Below are positions 9,986 through 21,649 of a stretch of 64,000 bases of DNA, in pieces (positions within the stretch are counted from its first letter, which is position 1; every line of letters starts with the position of its first letter). The notes under the pieces are model-generated. The model made no database searches, had not been told where the DNA came from, and was given only the letters and a program-made list of their open reading frames with translations. A program made the translations under genes and the position numbers. Origin of the DNA: Aspidiotus rigidus (lineage: Eukaryota; Arthropoda; Insecta; Hemiptera; Diaspididae); the NCBI GenBank assembly GCA_035079385.1, contig JAVHKY010000056.1, positions 1,550,001 to 1,614,000 on the forward strand. Reading direction: 5' to 3'.

Positions 9986-12900
9986 ATGACGCTTTCATTT
10001 CCTGGTATCACAATGGGCTGAAAATTTCCAATGTATCAAGAACATTGGTAGCTACACTTAGTAATGTACAGATTGAAAGTAATTACTCGCTAAAAATTGT
10101 CCACATTAGTCGTGACAATGCTGGAGAGTATGTGTGCCAAGGGCTCGATTCTGTATCTAATAAGTTGTGGGGACAAAAACATGTTATCCATGTACTATGT
10201 GAGTTGTGAATACGCTATTATTTCTTTCTTCCTTATTTTCTTCCCTTGTACTTTCATTTGGTGTCATTTACCTTCAACAATGAATGATATTTCAATTTTT
10301 AATAATTAGATAATTGGCAAGTAAGATACCGTACCTCAGAAAGTGACAGGGGAATTAAATTGAAATTGATTCGAAATTTTATTACAAATGACAGCAAAAT
10401 TTTACAAGGTTTTGTACAAAACTAAAAAGCAAATGACATTTTCTACTAGATGCAGGTAGCGATTATCAAAGTGAAAAAAAATTTTCTACTCATTTGTATA
10501 ATGAAGTTCTTAATTAATTTCATTATACACATCGGTATTACAATGTATTATTGCGTCAAAAACAAGACACTTAAAAGACACTATCACAGCGCAAAAATTA
10601 AAGGTCACGTTTCATATCTCATGGATGACGTCATGTGTATGAGTACCTTGTCCCTAAAATGGTTAAAGGCCCCACCTACTACATTGTATCATCAGCAGGT
10701 TGAAATTATAGTGCGTCTTGTGTACTTGTAGGACTCTTCCCCTATAGGGCTTTTCCATGTCGGCGCATTGCATATGTATTCTCCTACGTGTTATTGAAAT
10801 GGTAGTATTTCTAACATTGCTCTTATGGGTGTTGCTGGATTGCATACTCATTTTCATTGTGGAGTAGATTGCCATAAGAGCAATGTTAGATATAGAAATA
10901 CAGTAGACGCCGCTTAATGTACTCCACGGTTAGTGTTATCGAACGGGTTAATATTATCAAAATGGTTGAAACAAAACGGATGTATCCTAATACATGGGAA
11001 AATTTTCGCATATTATGATCAACATTTTGGTTAATGTTATCAAAAATGTTTCATAAAAGTACTAAAAAATGAAAATTTCTTACTAAATGACTTGAAAAAG
11101 AAAGAGCATGTACGCAATACTGTACCGTACTGAATATGAATCACTATTCTTTACAACAATAAACTGTAGTACAGACTTGAACGTGCAAATTCATGCGTAC
11201 AGTATTTCAATTAAATAGGGATGATAAGCCCAAGAGTAGACGACCTTTGTGTATTGCATTGTAAATCAGTTTGTATTCATTGCTTGTTGTGTACGTTTGT
11301 GTACGTGAAGATGAGTTTAATTAAAGGACGTGATCTCTTAGTGGATGAAAAATTGAACCTACTCAAAGAATATGATAAAGTCTCGCAAAAAAGTCAACGT
11401 GATGCAGCAGTTATCCTTGGAATTTCGCAACCCCTGTATTGAAGAAATACGTGCAACACCATGCTAACAGCATTGATGAACAGTATAAGTATGAGTCCTT
11501 CATTCATAGAATGGTCAGCAATAATTCTCGCCAAAGTACCTTAGAAAAATATTTACAATAATGTAGTACAGTACATACTACATATTATGTACATAATTTT
11601 GACTTTCATCCTTCTTGATGTACAAAAATGAATAAAGACTTGGTTTTTTTTTTCTTTTTTCCAATTTTTCTACCCGCCATCTATTGTTATCATTCGGTTA
11701 ATGTTATCAAATTGCTTGTCACCGATGCGATCACATTAAGCGGCGTCTACTAACTGTACTACTTCGATAACACGTAGGAGAATACGTATATGCAATGCGC
11801 CGACATGGAAAAGCCCTAATGCCCTATAAGGCTTTCACACTATTGCGGATAGTATAGCGTTTTCCTGATTCCTTATCTTGCTCAATATAATAAACAAAAC
11901 TTTTAGTATCTGAATTTCGGTATCATCACTCCCATTTCATTGGTTTACAAATTATTTCAACCCCGGATGTGAAGAAAATATCTAGGGCTTGGAATTTAAC
12001 TGTTATTTAACTGTTATAACCCTGACCGAAAAAAAAAGTATCGATCTTGACCGATTGACCGATAACCGTTTCAAAGAATGATCGATAGTTCATAACAGTT
12101 ATAACCGATATTTTATAACTCTCAAACGGTCATAACAGTTATCCTGACCGAAATAATAACTGTCAAACTCGCAATAAGGAGAGAAAGCTTCTTATCAGCA
12201 ATTCAACCTGAGGTTCGGCCCAGCCGTCCAAGACATACTTTTCAGCAGATTCAGTTTTGACTTTGTAAGTTTGTAGCTGTTGGGTTGTTGCCGTTTGCCG
12301 TTCGCATTCAGATAACAACAAGAAAGAGCCTTAGTTAGGCACAAACCAATCAGCGAGAAAGCTTCACCTACATACAACAAGTTGGACAAAAGATCCTTGT
12401 TTTGCTGACTGATTGGTTTGTGACAAAGTACGACCCTTCTGTCTCATGTTATCGCCTCATTAGCTCATCGTTGGCTCATCGCAAAGTGTGTATGTTCGAC
12501 TTTGAGGACAAAGAAAAAAAATGTGTTTCGACTTCGAGTTTCAACAAGATTAAACTGTGTTGACTATTGCATTAAAATTTTCAACAATTTTTCTTTATTG
12601 ATTTATTCTATGGTGCGCTTTCTAATTTTTGTTTGTTCAAATTCTCTTCCACTTCCACAGATTCTTTTGCCTGAGACTGAGATCTACAGCAAATCTTAGG
12701 GCAATTGCTGTATCAATCTTCAAATCAAATCTCCTCAATGTAATGAGAGTTCAATGGTCAAGAAAGGTGTAAACAATTTATCAAATGTGCAGCTGGTCAC
12801 AACATCGAAAAAATAATGTTGTACTACACTACTACCTAACTTCTTTCAACATTTCATTTTCTTTGTGTGACCGAAATTTTTCGGTCATAACAGTTATAAC

Positions 12901-15900
12901 CATTATTTGGCCAACGTTTTGACCGTTTGACCGTTATGACCGATAATCGTTTCAAATGAAATTTTCTGAGAGTTATTTGAGATTTAACCGAAAAAAAAAT
13001 AACGGTCAAAAGCCCTAAAAATATCACAATATTTCTCAATACGATCAATTACGAGGATGTAAAATATTGAAATGAAGTTTTGTTCATAACGTTCAGCGAG
13101 ATAAGGAGCTTAGTATCTTTAGGGATGGGTACGAATCAACTCACAAATCGTAAATCACAAATCAAATTTCTGCAATTTGTGATATGAATTTCTGATTTGT
13201 CAACTTTTCCAAATCTTTTTTTTAATCATCAATTTATCGTAGAAGAGAATAAAATTGACGTTTTTTCACGGCTCTGTCGTCGTTTATTGATTAAAAAACT
13301 ATACGACCGACGTTTCGGTATAACGTATACCATCTTCGGGGTCTCGGAACATACTGAAAAAGTACGTGACAAAAGCTCAACTAAGTACAGTCAGGAGAGC
13401 AAGGATGGACGTGAGTGCGAAGATGACGAGTTCTATCGATGACGGGTAGGTATGTACGACTAATACCATCAACATCCGTTTTAAAATTTTTACAGTATTT
13501 CTTTTCATAATTTCTATACATTCTCTTATTCTCCTTCTCTTCTCATTATGCTCGAAACACAACACAGAAGCTTTATCGAAATTAAACAGGTGTCCTGTCT
13601 CAGAGGTGTGCTCACACAGGGCGGTATTTTTACGTTGCTTATTTACGTCCCTCTTGTGTTGATTAAGCCTACTCTCGAGCCATTGCACAGTCTCCCCCTC
13701 ATAACTGCGGTTACAATTATTGCAAAAAAAATATCTCGAAGGCCTTAATTCTTCCACCAAAGTCACCTTCAGTGGCTGTAACCTAAACGTAAAATATTTT
13801 TCGAAAATTAAAGATAAAGTACCTCAAGGTAAACTCTCCGGGCTGGTGTACAGCTAGTGTTCCCTGCAATAATTGTAACCGCAGTTATGTGGGGGAGACT
13901 GTGCAATGGCTCGAGAGTAGGCTTAATCAACACAAGAGGGACGTGAACAAGCAACGTAAGAATACCGCCCTGTGTGAGCACACCTCTGAGACAGGACACT
14001 ACTGCCATACAAAATAGAATGGACGTATCTGCATATCCACAATCTGCGGAAAAGAGATCTTCTACAACTCCAGCAAAAATACTCTTTTCTGCTGATCATT
14101 GATGTACAGATACGTCCATTCTATTTTGTATGGCAGACCTGTTTAATTTCGCTAAAGCTTCTGTGTTGTGTTTCGAGCTTAATGAGAAGAGAAGGAGAAT
14201 AAGAGAATGTATAGAAATTATGAAAAGAAATACTGTAAAAATTTGAAAACGGATGTTGATGGTATTAGTCGTACATACCTACCCGTCATCGATAGAACTC
14301 GTCATCTTCGCACTCACGTCCATCCTTGCTCTCCTGACTGTACTTAGTTGAGCTTTTGTCACGTACTTTTTCAGTATGTTCCGAGACCCCGAAGATGGTA
14401 TACGTTATACCGAAACGTCGGTCGTATAGTTTTTTAATCAATAAACGACGGCAGAGCCGTGAAAAAACGTGAATTTTATTCTCTTCTACAATTACTTTCA
14501 TCCGTCGCGACAAGTTTTTTCCTATTTGATCATCAATTTATCGTTCTCTACAGTTACACTTTTGACTAGCCTAAAAGGCTATGAAATTGAATACAAATTC
14601 GCCATGATATTTTAATGGACTGATCTTGTGTGTCATAATTTTCAGCTCGTTCTGAAAAAAGGTATCTCTATCACATGTTACTGTAGATACAATTTGAGAA
14701 TTTGTCAATTTGAGTATAATATGGACAGCTGTTTATCTAATCCAGATGTTTCAGCAACTAAAATGTTCATTGTCAGTTCTATTTTTATTAAATATATCGC
14801 AAAAGCTTAACATTTGAAAGGTTCTTCTAATATTAACGAAGTCTGCAAAATCCCATACAAACGAGCACTATGAAGGACATCAGAGTAGCAGCTTGCAAAT
14901 GTAGATTTTCCATATACGTCACCACTAGTGATGGGTCACCTCTGGAGGTGCAACCGGTACTACCGGTTGTTTTCTACCTCCGGTAGTTTAATTGTCGGAG
15001 GAAAACCCGGTATTATTGAGGACAACTGAAAAAAACCGGTAGTTCTGCATATTTATCAAAATCTGGAGAATTGGTACCTACGTCACGACATATCAATATC
15101 AAGGATCTGCAAAATAAGGTCTACTTTTATTGAAGACATGAAAATATTTTTCTCTTAATTGTGTGATTCAAGCATTAGATAATACATCCAGCTCTGCCAC
15201 TCTTATCTATGAAAAATTGTAGTCTAAGAAGTGAAGAACTCTGCACTGGACTGCAGATTCATCTTTGTAAGATTTAGCTTAATGCAAAAAAACAAAGAAC
15301 ATCTGTCCATCTTTTTTCAACTTTTGCAGTTTAATTGGTCACCTCCGGAGGTACGTACTATCGATAGTTTTTTAAATTCCGCGCCAAAATTGCAAAAATT
15401 TCAGATACAACCAGTACTATCGGTACTACGGGTTGTTTTTGCTGGTAACCTCCGGTCTACCGGTAGTGAAGCTTGAAGGACTACCGGTCTACCGGTTGTT
15501 TCAAACTACCAGTTTTTACCCATCACTAGTCACCACAAAATTAGTCCATTCACGAGTCAGAAATAATTATTGAATTGTGATCTGATTCGCCGAATCAAGG
15601 AAATTGAAACAATGATTCGTGGCTTGTGATAAATTTGAATCTTTTTCTGAACGTATTAAAAACCTGTAAGTTTTTTTCTAACTTTAGATTTGCCTGAGGT
15701 TAAAGCAGCAAATATTTGGATACAGAGTGCCATTGGGCTACAAACAGATCTCACCTGTTACATAGATGCTAATCCACGAGCCAAGGTAAAAACAAGAAAA
15801 TTTCATCGCTAATACCTACTTTTTAGAGAACAACTAAAAGGGAATATATTCTACGATACGGTATGGAGGAAATAATACAGATTTTATTTCCAGGAAAAGC

Positions 15901-16290
15901 TACCTAATTGTTTTGTTATTCATTATTATTATTATTGGGATGTTAACCTATGTTTGGTAGCGCTAGAATCGCCTTCCTCTCTTGCCGCACTCGCTTAAAT
16001 TTCTGGGTGACGATTTTACGTTCAATGTATTTGGCCATGAGAATCGAGATTTTCAATTAGTCGTAGGTGACTCAATAGTTCATTATTAGAATTACTTCTT
16101 TCAGTTATCGATTCTCTTGAAGTGTTTAAACGAATTATAAGACATAATTTTTCGATAATACAAATTGTAATCATTTAAATCGTGTTTGAAAATTGCAAAT
16201 TCCGCATCATGAAGCATGGTACGTTAAAATTATCCCCCACAACTTCGAACACGGCTACCAACTTACGCAACTTAGGTTAACATCCCAATT

Positions 16291-16328
<38 letters not shown>

Positions 16329-19300
16329 AAAAGATTAAAAGATGTATCCCGCCTTTTGAATTATAACCTACATGTAAACACGCCCCCCCCCCCCCCCTAT
16401 TCAATAAATTCAATTTTCATAGTTTAATTCGCCGTAAAAGTTGGAAGATTTATCCCTACTCCAATTAATTTATGTGGAATGAGAGACGTGATATTTTTTC
16501 ATATATACTTAGTTATGAATTTATACGTAACGCATTTGTTTATCTAGGTAGAGTGGTTTCGTGGAAATGATCGTCTTACTGTCGGTTCGAAATATTCCAT
16601 TCGATTTGAAGGTGATAAATATACGCTGACGATAAAAAGTATGAAGTACGATGATTTTGCTAACTACACTTGTCAAGGGGCGAATTTCCTCGGCCAGAAT
16701 AATCAGACGATTGAAGTATCAGGTACTATGGTGCCGTTATTAGTTCTTACCTACTTAAAAACAGAAATACCCCTTTCAAGTGTGTTTTTTCCGGTGTTAC
16801 ATACGTACCACCGGGTAGTGTTTAATCGCGGTCCTTTCATTCTTTCTTTCTTTCACACGTTCATTCTTCTAGAACCCTCGCGTCTCGCTTCCCAGAACAC
16901 CTAAAGCCTTGAATTTTTTCATTTTTCATTCTTCTTTGTGGCTGGTTGATGATAAAATTTGAATTAAATTTAGTCGAGAAATTACACAAATTTGTCTGCG
17001 TCTTTTGTGTACGATAATTCAGTGCGCGTAGTGTCGCGTTGCTGCTGAGCTTAGCTGTCACAATACTTCCTAAAACTACTCCCACCTTGCATTAGCTGCG
17101 CTCCACAATGTGGTGATACGCGGCATAATATAATTATGTAATCTTATGACTGAGTGTTGTGTCGTTTTTTTTTTTTCTTTTTAATAATACAAATGCCCCA
17201 ATATTGATGTCATAATGTAGTAAATTTTTTGAGTTTTTTGATTTCAAGTTGCTATTATACTTTGAAATAATTATAATTATGTCGTTAAAAAAAAGATTGA
17301 TGAATATGCCTTATTGTCAATTAATATGAATTTCTCCTTTTCTTTGAAAAATTGAAAGACAAAGATAGAACGACAGAAATTGTTACTAAGTAGTGGATCA
17401 TTTGATAATGCAGCTATGACCAACTAGAGAGTTTTCGTTTTTTTTTTTTTTGGTTAGATTAACTTATGATAATTTATCAACAAAAAATGTTTTGGGACCT
17501 AATGTTTGCAGTAGAAACATTTCAATTAAAAATAATTCAAATAAAATATTTTTGAAAAAAAAAATCCGGTGTTGCTGACAAAGTTGATTGAATTAACATC
17601 CTCAACTGAACTAAAGAGAGAAAAATAAGAGTTCGAATAAATTAAGAAAACTTTAGTTACCTACCAAACAAAACATTGAAAACTGTAGGTAGTAATCAAA
17701 AATTCATGTGTAAAATCTCCCAACAGCACCGTAGTATCCACAGTTTACAGAAGACTAGTAGTAGGTAAAAGTCTAGAGGCCGTTCATTCAAATCATAGTT
17801 ACCAGAAGACTGAATAACCAAATGACTATTGAGTCATAAGGAAGGCTATAAGAGTTGGAAAGATACGACGGTGTTGCTATAAATTTTACATATGAATGTT
17901 TGATTACAAAAGCTTTCAATATTTTGATTAGTACTGGTAACTAGTTTTTTCCGATAGATCAGTTATGACAATGTCAATTCAATCAACTTTGTCCGCAACA
18001 GCAGATTTTTTTTTCAAAAATATCTTATCTTCAAGACTAATATATCACACTCAATGTCTCGACAGGTTTAGCTAAACCGCCTATTTTCAAACAGCATCCT
18101 CGTATCCGTACTGAAAAATCGTATACTCTTATCTGGGAGGTCGACAGCTATTCGCCAGTAATTCAATATAATCTACGCTTCCGTAAACAGCAGGTAATTT
18201 ATAAGCCAATTACACTTAGTTACTTGGATTCCAGAAATGAATGAATCCTAGTCCTACGTAATGACGAGTCGGATGTAGAGATCGCATCGGGTTGTTACTC
18301 TTCGGAAATTGTCAACCCACCGGCTGGTACTTATGTCAAAATCGAAGTTAGATAGGCATCAAATACCTACTATAATAATTAGACATTCAAGTACTCACCT
18401 TTTATAAAGAGTTGAAAACATCCATTTTGTAGAGAGGGGACGTGGATGGACGCTGGATTGAATTGATTATACCAGCTGGAGATGAAACGCTAGGTCCTAT
18501 TCAAACGGAGAAATATACATTAACAGGTTTAGAAGTGGCCACCGTATATGAAGCTTCAGTATCAGCCAAGAACGAGTTCGGATGGAACAGTTATTCGAAC
18601 GTTTTTTGCTTTGCTACAGTTGGCACTGGTACAATGTATACTTGAGTAATCTTTCTAATAAGTTATGATGAGGAGCTCATTCCTCTGAACGAATCATTCT
18701 TTGTTGAATGTTTCAGAGGTAGCACACTCGATGTTTGAAGAAGAGCTAAATACCCCTTTGTTGCCCATATCAACTGAATTTACAAGTGGTACGTAAGAAG
18801 ACTTGTCGAAAAATTAAAAATGGGAATATTCTTTTCTATAGGAAGAGTAAGCGGAATATTTTCTCAAATGTTTTCTCAAATATAGTAGGTACCTATAAAA
18901 ATACCGACTATATTTTTTCCAAACATGTATTTTGATGCTACTTACCAAACGAATTTGTTCTCAAACAAAAAGAAGTAGCCAAATAAATAAAGATCATTTT
19001 TATGTCTACGATACTGTATGTCAGGTCCCTGCTCGTTCGCCCATATTATTAGCCTAGTATAAGTGTGTTATACCTACTACCTAGGTGTATTCAGCTAAGT
19101 GACTCACAGCTTATACTCGCTTAGCACTTAGCAGGTAGTAAGTCGAGTTTACCTATATTGTATGTTGAGCTAACAAGCTTTCCAGGACTGACTCACTCCC
19201 CTCATCACCCCATTTTCAACTTGGTACAAAATATTTTGTACACAGTATATCAGGCTGACAATCTCCCCTAGGCTCATTGCGGTCTGATATAATGTAGGTA

Positions 19301-19514
19301 GGCTTTCATGATGTTTGTATCTTCACATAATTATGTAGGACAAATCTGAATTATATTCACCTATTTTTACTTGAATCTGTATTCTGTAGATTTGGAAAAT
19401 CATGAGAACAAGATCGAAGAAAATGCATCCTGGTTTACCAATGTCGGCTACAAGCAGTGCTCTATTCATGTTCCTCTCGTTATAATAATTGTAAGCATGA
19501 GATTTACTTTGTAA
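9986..19514 (+). CDS. Ig/Ig/FN3 cell-surface protein, klingon/wrapper-like (5' partial)
   Basis: I assembled seven exons from splice sites with matching phases: 9986-10198, 15688-15785, 16548-16722, 18066-18193, 18433-18628, 18717-18788 and 19390-19514 (stop TAA). The first exon holds the second half of an Ig domain (ISWYHNG, then SRDNAGEYVC). Exons 2-3 give a complete Ig domain (LTCYIDANP, VEWFRGN, DDFANYTCQG). Exons 4-5 give one fibronectin type III domain (YTLIWEVDSYSPV, then LTGLEVATVYEASVSAKNE). The C-terminus is short and hydrophobic (VPLVIIIVSM), which suits a GPI-anchor signal. Such Ig plus FN3 proteins mediate adhesion between insect neurons and glia. The signal peptide and first Ig half are not in the window or not found. 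An AATAAA follows the stop at 19519. The 5.5-kb intron between exons 1 and 2 is full of transposons. Klingon or wrapper orthology is inference. Confidence 0.85.
10742..11830. mobile_element. Palindromic MITE split by a Tigger-like element
   Basis: The left end (10742 onward, TTTTCCATGTCGGCGCATTG) is matched in inverted orientation by the right end up to 11830 (CAATGCGCCGACATGGAAAA). Inner arm words are TTCTCCTACGTGTTAT and ATAACACGTAGGAGAA. A related copy lies at about 33640-34790. The 856-bp Tigger-like element (10901-11756) interrupts this copy at a TA dinucleotide, so the palindromic element is the older of the two. Confidence 0.75.
10901..11756 (+). mobile_element. Tigger/pogo-like element, internally deleted
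   Basis: Ends are CAGTAGACGCCGCTTAATG and, inverted, CATTAAGCGGCGTCTAC plus TAACTG, with TA on both sides (10899-10900 and 11757-11758). That target is typical of Tc1/mariner and pogo elements. On the plus strand from about 11311 a short reading frame (DEKLNLLKEYDKVSQKSQRD) matches the pattern of the CENP-B/pogo N-terminal helix-turn-helix. It stops at about 11442 and no DDE catalytic part follows. It is a dead, shortened copy. Confidence 0.75.
11983..13017. mobile_element. Word-rich MITE built from GACCGATAACCG motifs
   Basis: Ends are TAGGGCTT (11983) and its inverse AAGCCCTA (to 13017). About 150 bp inside each end consists of reiterated variants of GACCGTTATAACCG and AACTGTTAT. The middle (12180-12850) is unrelated, non-coding sequence. 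A second region of the same word family is at 34855-35200. Non-autonomous hAT-type elements are a likely class, but I could not fix a target duplication. Confidence 0.6.
13198..13766 (-). pseudogene. Penelope-like endonuclease fragment, copy 1
   Basis: On the minus strand, 13766 down to about 13470 encodes a GIY-YIG endonuclease-type segment of a Penelope-like retroelement. It has CNNCNRSYEGET, then QWLESRLNQHKRDV, then LCEHTSETGHLFNF, then a KRRRIRECIEIMKR tail. In copy 2 the SYEGET position reads SYVGET, the usual family form. The reverse transcriptase part is missing. Downstream on the same strand is a hammerhead-like motif (13343 to 13305). The fragment is arranged head to head with copy 2. 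Confidence 0.75.
13305..13343 (-). ncRNA. Hammerhead-like motif, inverted copy
   Basis: Reverse-complement copy of the motif at 14385-14423, with the same core (CCGAAGA) and the same stem II. It belongs to the minus-strand Penelope fragment. Confidence 0.45.
14002..14136. mobile_element. 135-bp hairpin MITE inside Penelope fragment
   Basis: Perfect 30-bp inverted ends (14002-14031 and 14107-14136; CTGCCATACAAAATAGAATG at the left) surround a 75-bp middle. The uninterrupted sister copy at about 13585-13600 shows the empty site. Flanking duplication appears to be AC only, or cannot be fixed. Confidence 0.85.
14385..14423 (+). ncRNA. Hammerhead-like ribozyme motif in Penelope 3' region
   Basis: The order of parts is stem I GACC, core CCGAAGA, T, stem II GGTATA-CGT-TATACC, then GAA, ACGT, C, and the stem I partner GGTC. 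This matches the minimal hammerhead layout known in Penelope-like elements, where the self-complementary ACGT forms stem III between two ribozymes. The core U4 is C here, and a base separates A9 from stem II, so activity is doubtful. An identical motif is on the minus strand at 13343-13305. Confidence 0.45.
14926..15528. mobile_element. hAT-like non-autonomous element, ACCGGTAG word family
   Basis: The element starts TAGTGATGGGT and ends with the inverse ACCCATCACTA. It is flanked by a perfect 8-bp duplication GTCACCAC (14918-14925 and 15529-15536), the hAT signature. Sequence inside both ends is made of reiterated ACCGGTAGTTTT and ACCTCCGG words. The middle is non-coding. A related partial copy starts at 30031, and a more distant one lies near 33000. 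Confidence 0.85.
15934..16289 (-). mobile_element. MITE family TTGGGATGTTAACC, copy A
   Basis: A 356-bp element with inverted ends ATTGGGATGTTAACCTA and TAGGTTAACATCCCAAT. Copies B (48795-49152) and C (49714-50069) are in the opposite orientation and very similar along their full length. It lies in the intron just before exon 3 of the Ig/FN3 gene. It is non-coding, and the target duplication is ambiguous because the ends are palindromic. Confidence 0.88.
16290..16328. repeat. (ATC)n microsatellite
   Basis: About a dozen perfect ATC repeats directly next to MITE copy A. A C-tract follows at 16383-16397. Confidence 0.95.
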
Positions 19515-21649
19515 AAAGAATAAACTTTTTTAAAAACTTGAAACCTAATTTTAATTCTCTCGGATGAACACCTAATTCAGTAAAGAAAACAGAAAAAAAT
19601 GAAGAACACATTTTTTAAATAAACTGAACTTCCATGAATGATAAATTCCGATGAACCATGTGGTGGTAGGGTTTTCATCAGAAAATTCCAAACATGAATG
19701 TGTTTATGTGTCTTTGTATCTTATTATCGGTAGCGATGACACACACACACGCGCGCGCGCAATGAACTGCATCAGCTTAATTTGGTCGTGTCAACATTTG
19801 AATGGTCAAAGTTGTCAACAAGTCACAATCGGAAAATTGCGATCTGACTCTGCAAGTAAGCTGAAAATATTCTTCACGTTCAGAGTTTTTTCCTCTCAAC
19901 AATCAGAGCATTTCATCGATGTGTTTTATCATCGAAACTCCTATTGAATCCAGTTGATTAGCCCTCTCTTCTTGTCTCCAGATCAAACCTTACGATACCA
20001 GCTTTTTTTACATTCTTCCTGGAAATCACGTAATCGTATTTTGAAAAACTCGGATTTAAGTTGATAGCTTTTTTTTTTTTGTAATCAAAATTAAAATTCT
20101 CAAGAGTGAATTTTGTCTGGAGTCCCTGAAAAAGTAATCAAGTTGAAGCCGAATCTACGATTGGGTTCAAAAACCTTCTATTCCTGGACCACAAAGTTTC
20201 TGAATGCGGAAAACACTTATTAACAGGAATCCTGTTCCATAGTTTTTTGTCCAAGTCCCCCTTCTATCATAATAGGTATATAGCTCGAGATTCGAGAAAC
20301 ATTTAGCCTCTCGAACTATATTATACTAGGCTTGTAGTAGGTCTCCTTTATGCTAGCTTTATCTAGGTCTAGGCTTCCTTGAATTCTCGATACCAAATAC
20401 TATATGACTCATAAAAACAGGTTCCCTGCGTTCCTCGTTCAACTTCGTTAAGGAAGCCGTCGTTTTTTTTCTTCTATTCATTTGTAGATTACAGGAGGAC
20501 GACACGTAGAATCAATTATTAGGATATGAATAATTAGAGGAGATGAATGCAGAAGACTGAAAAAGAAGGAGAGTTTGCATACAAATTTTGAATACAGGTC
20601 CACAGAAAAGTAATCTACACAATTTCTACTTTCTTTTTTTTTTTTTTTTTTTTTATCATTTTCCAGAGTAAAAATATGAAATATATATCTACATTATTTT
20701 ACCGAAGTTATTAAAAATTATTACTATTTATATGTTTTCCATAAGAAATTTGCATAGCCAAAAATTCATCGACAATTTCCTACTTCTTCTGTTTTGTAAT
20801 AAGTGATAGGCAATGTGAAGAAATATTTGAAAATTTAGATGACACAAGTATCAAAAAATAAAAAATATACATTTTTTAATTCCAAAAAATGTCTAAATAA
20901 TATAAAAATACTTGATAACGAGAGAGGCGCGCCGTCATGGCTAGTAAAGCTATTTCGCATGATTTGACGATTCGTGAATTGTGATCTGTCGAATCATGGA
21001 AATTGGGGCAATGATGTGGATATGATTTGTGATTCGACTCATATTTTGTGATTTGTGCCCATCCCTGTAGAAAAACTAAATAAATAGTATATGGATACGA
21101 ACGGTTATTGGTCAACAACTGTTACAATAACAGTTTTCCCATAATCCCTACGATCGTGGGCACGCACTTCTTCTTTCAGAAACACGATGGTTAAAAACCA
21201 ACTGCCTTATAAGTTGTAATGTGTTTTAATTTGCAAAGTCATATAGTAACTAAAAAAGCAAAAAAATGTAAGGGCTTCAAGATGATGATTTTTTCCCCTA
21301 CTCTATTCGTTCATTGAATTTTGAGGAATTTACTAAATCTCTTTCAACTGGATCGAAATGTACAATTTTATGCCTACATATTCTTAAAACACAGCGAATA
21401 CCATTCAATAAAGCCTCCACATGTGATAGAAAATGATTAATTTCCACTATAAAACCCTGAACCTCTTCCCTGAGAAACGCAAAATCTTGTTGTTTGGATA
21501 GCTATTGTGTTTGATAGAGGGTTGATAGCTTTTTACATTTTATGAAATAAAAAATAAACAAGAGGCAGCATATTTTGTACATTAAGAGTAAAGAATACAA
21601 AAGAAAAAATATAAATAAAACAATAAAAGTCTGATAGATAACTTGAAAA
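19515..21649. other. Spacer between the Ig/FN3 and PDS5 genes
   Basis: The two genes converge here. The spacer contains copy 2 of the 9.5-kb repeat (19696-20008) and the inverted copy of the 5.8-kb repeat (20225-20475). It also has a T-tract (20637-20654) and an AATCACAAATC-word element end (about 20960-21067, ending TGCCCATCCCTG). No gene was seen. Confidence 0.6.
19696..20008 (+). repeat. Dispersed repeat, copy 2
   Basis: Direct-orientation partner of 9470-9791. It has the same order of blocks and ends in a T-tract, with a CACACAC/GCGCGC run in place of the plain CA run of copy 1. Confidence 0.8.

Larger units (their letters stand above)
13830..14520 (+). pseudogene. Penelope-like endonuclease fragment, copy 2, interrupted
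   Basis: The plus-strand twin of the preceding fragment has CNNCNRSYVGETVQW near 13862-13906, then HKRDVNKQRKNTALCEHTSE. A 135-bp hairpin element (14002-14136) then breaks the frame inside the conserved ETGH-LFNF stretch. The frame resumes and runs through the KRRRIRECIEIMKR tail to about 14240. The 3' region to about 14510 is the inverted copy of 13220-13490 with few differences. Together the two fragments form an inverted repeat of about 1.3 kb. Confidence 0.75.

Noticed and set aside
18211..18360. Possible extra FN3 exon between exons 4 and 5 of the Ig/FN3 gene
   Set aside because: Both neighbouring exons join directly in phase 0, and the reading frames here contain stops.
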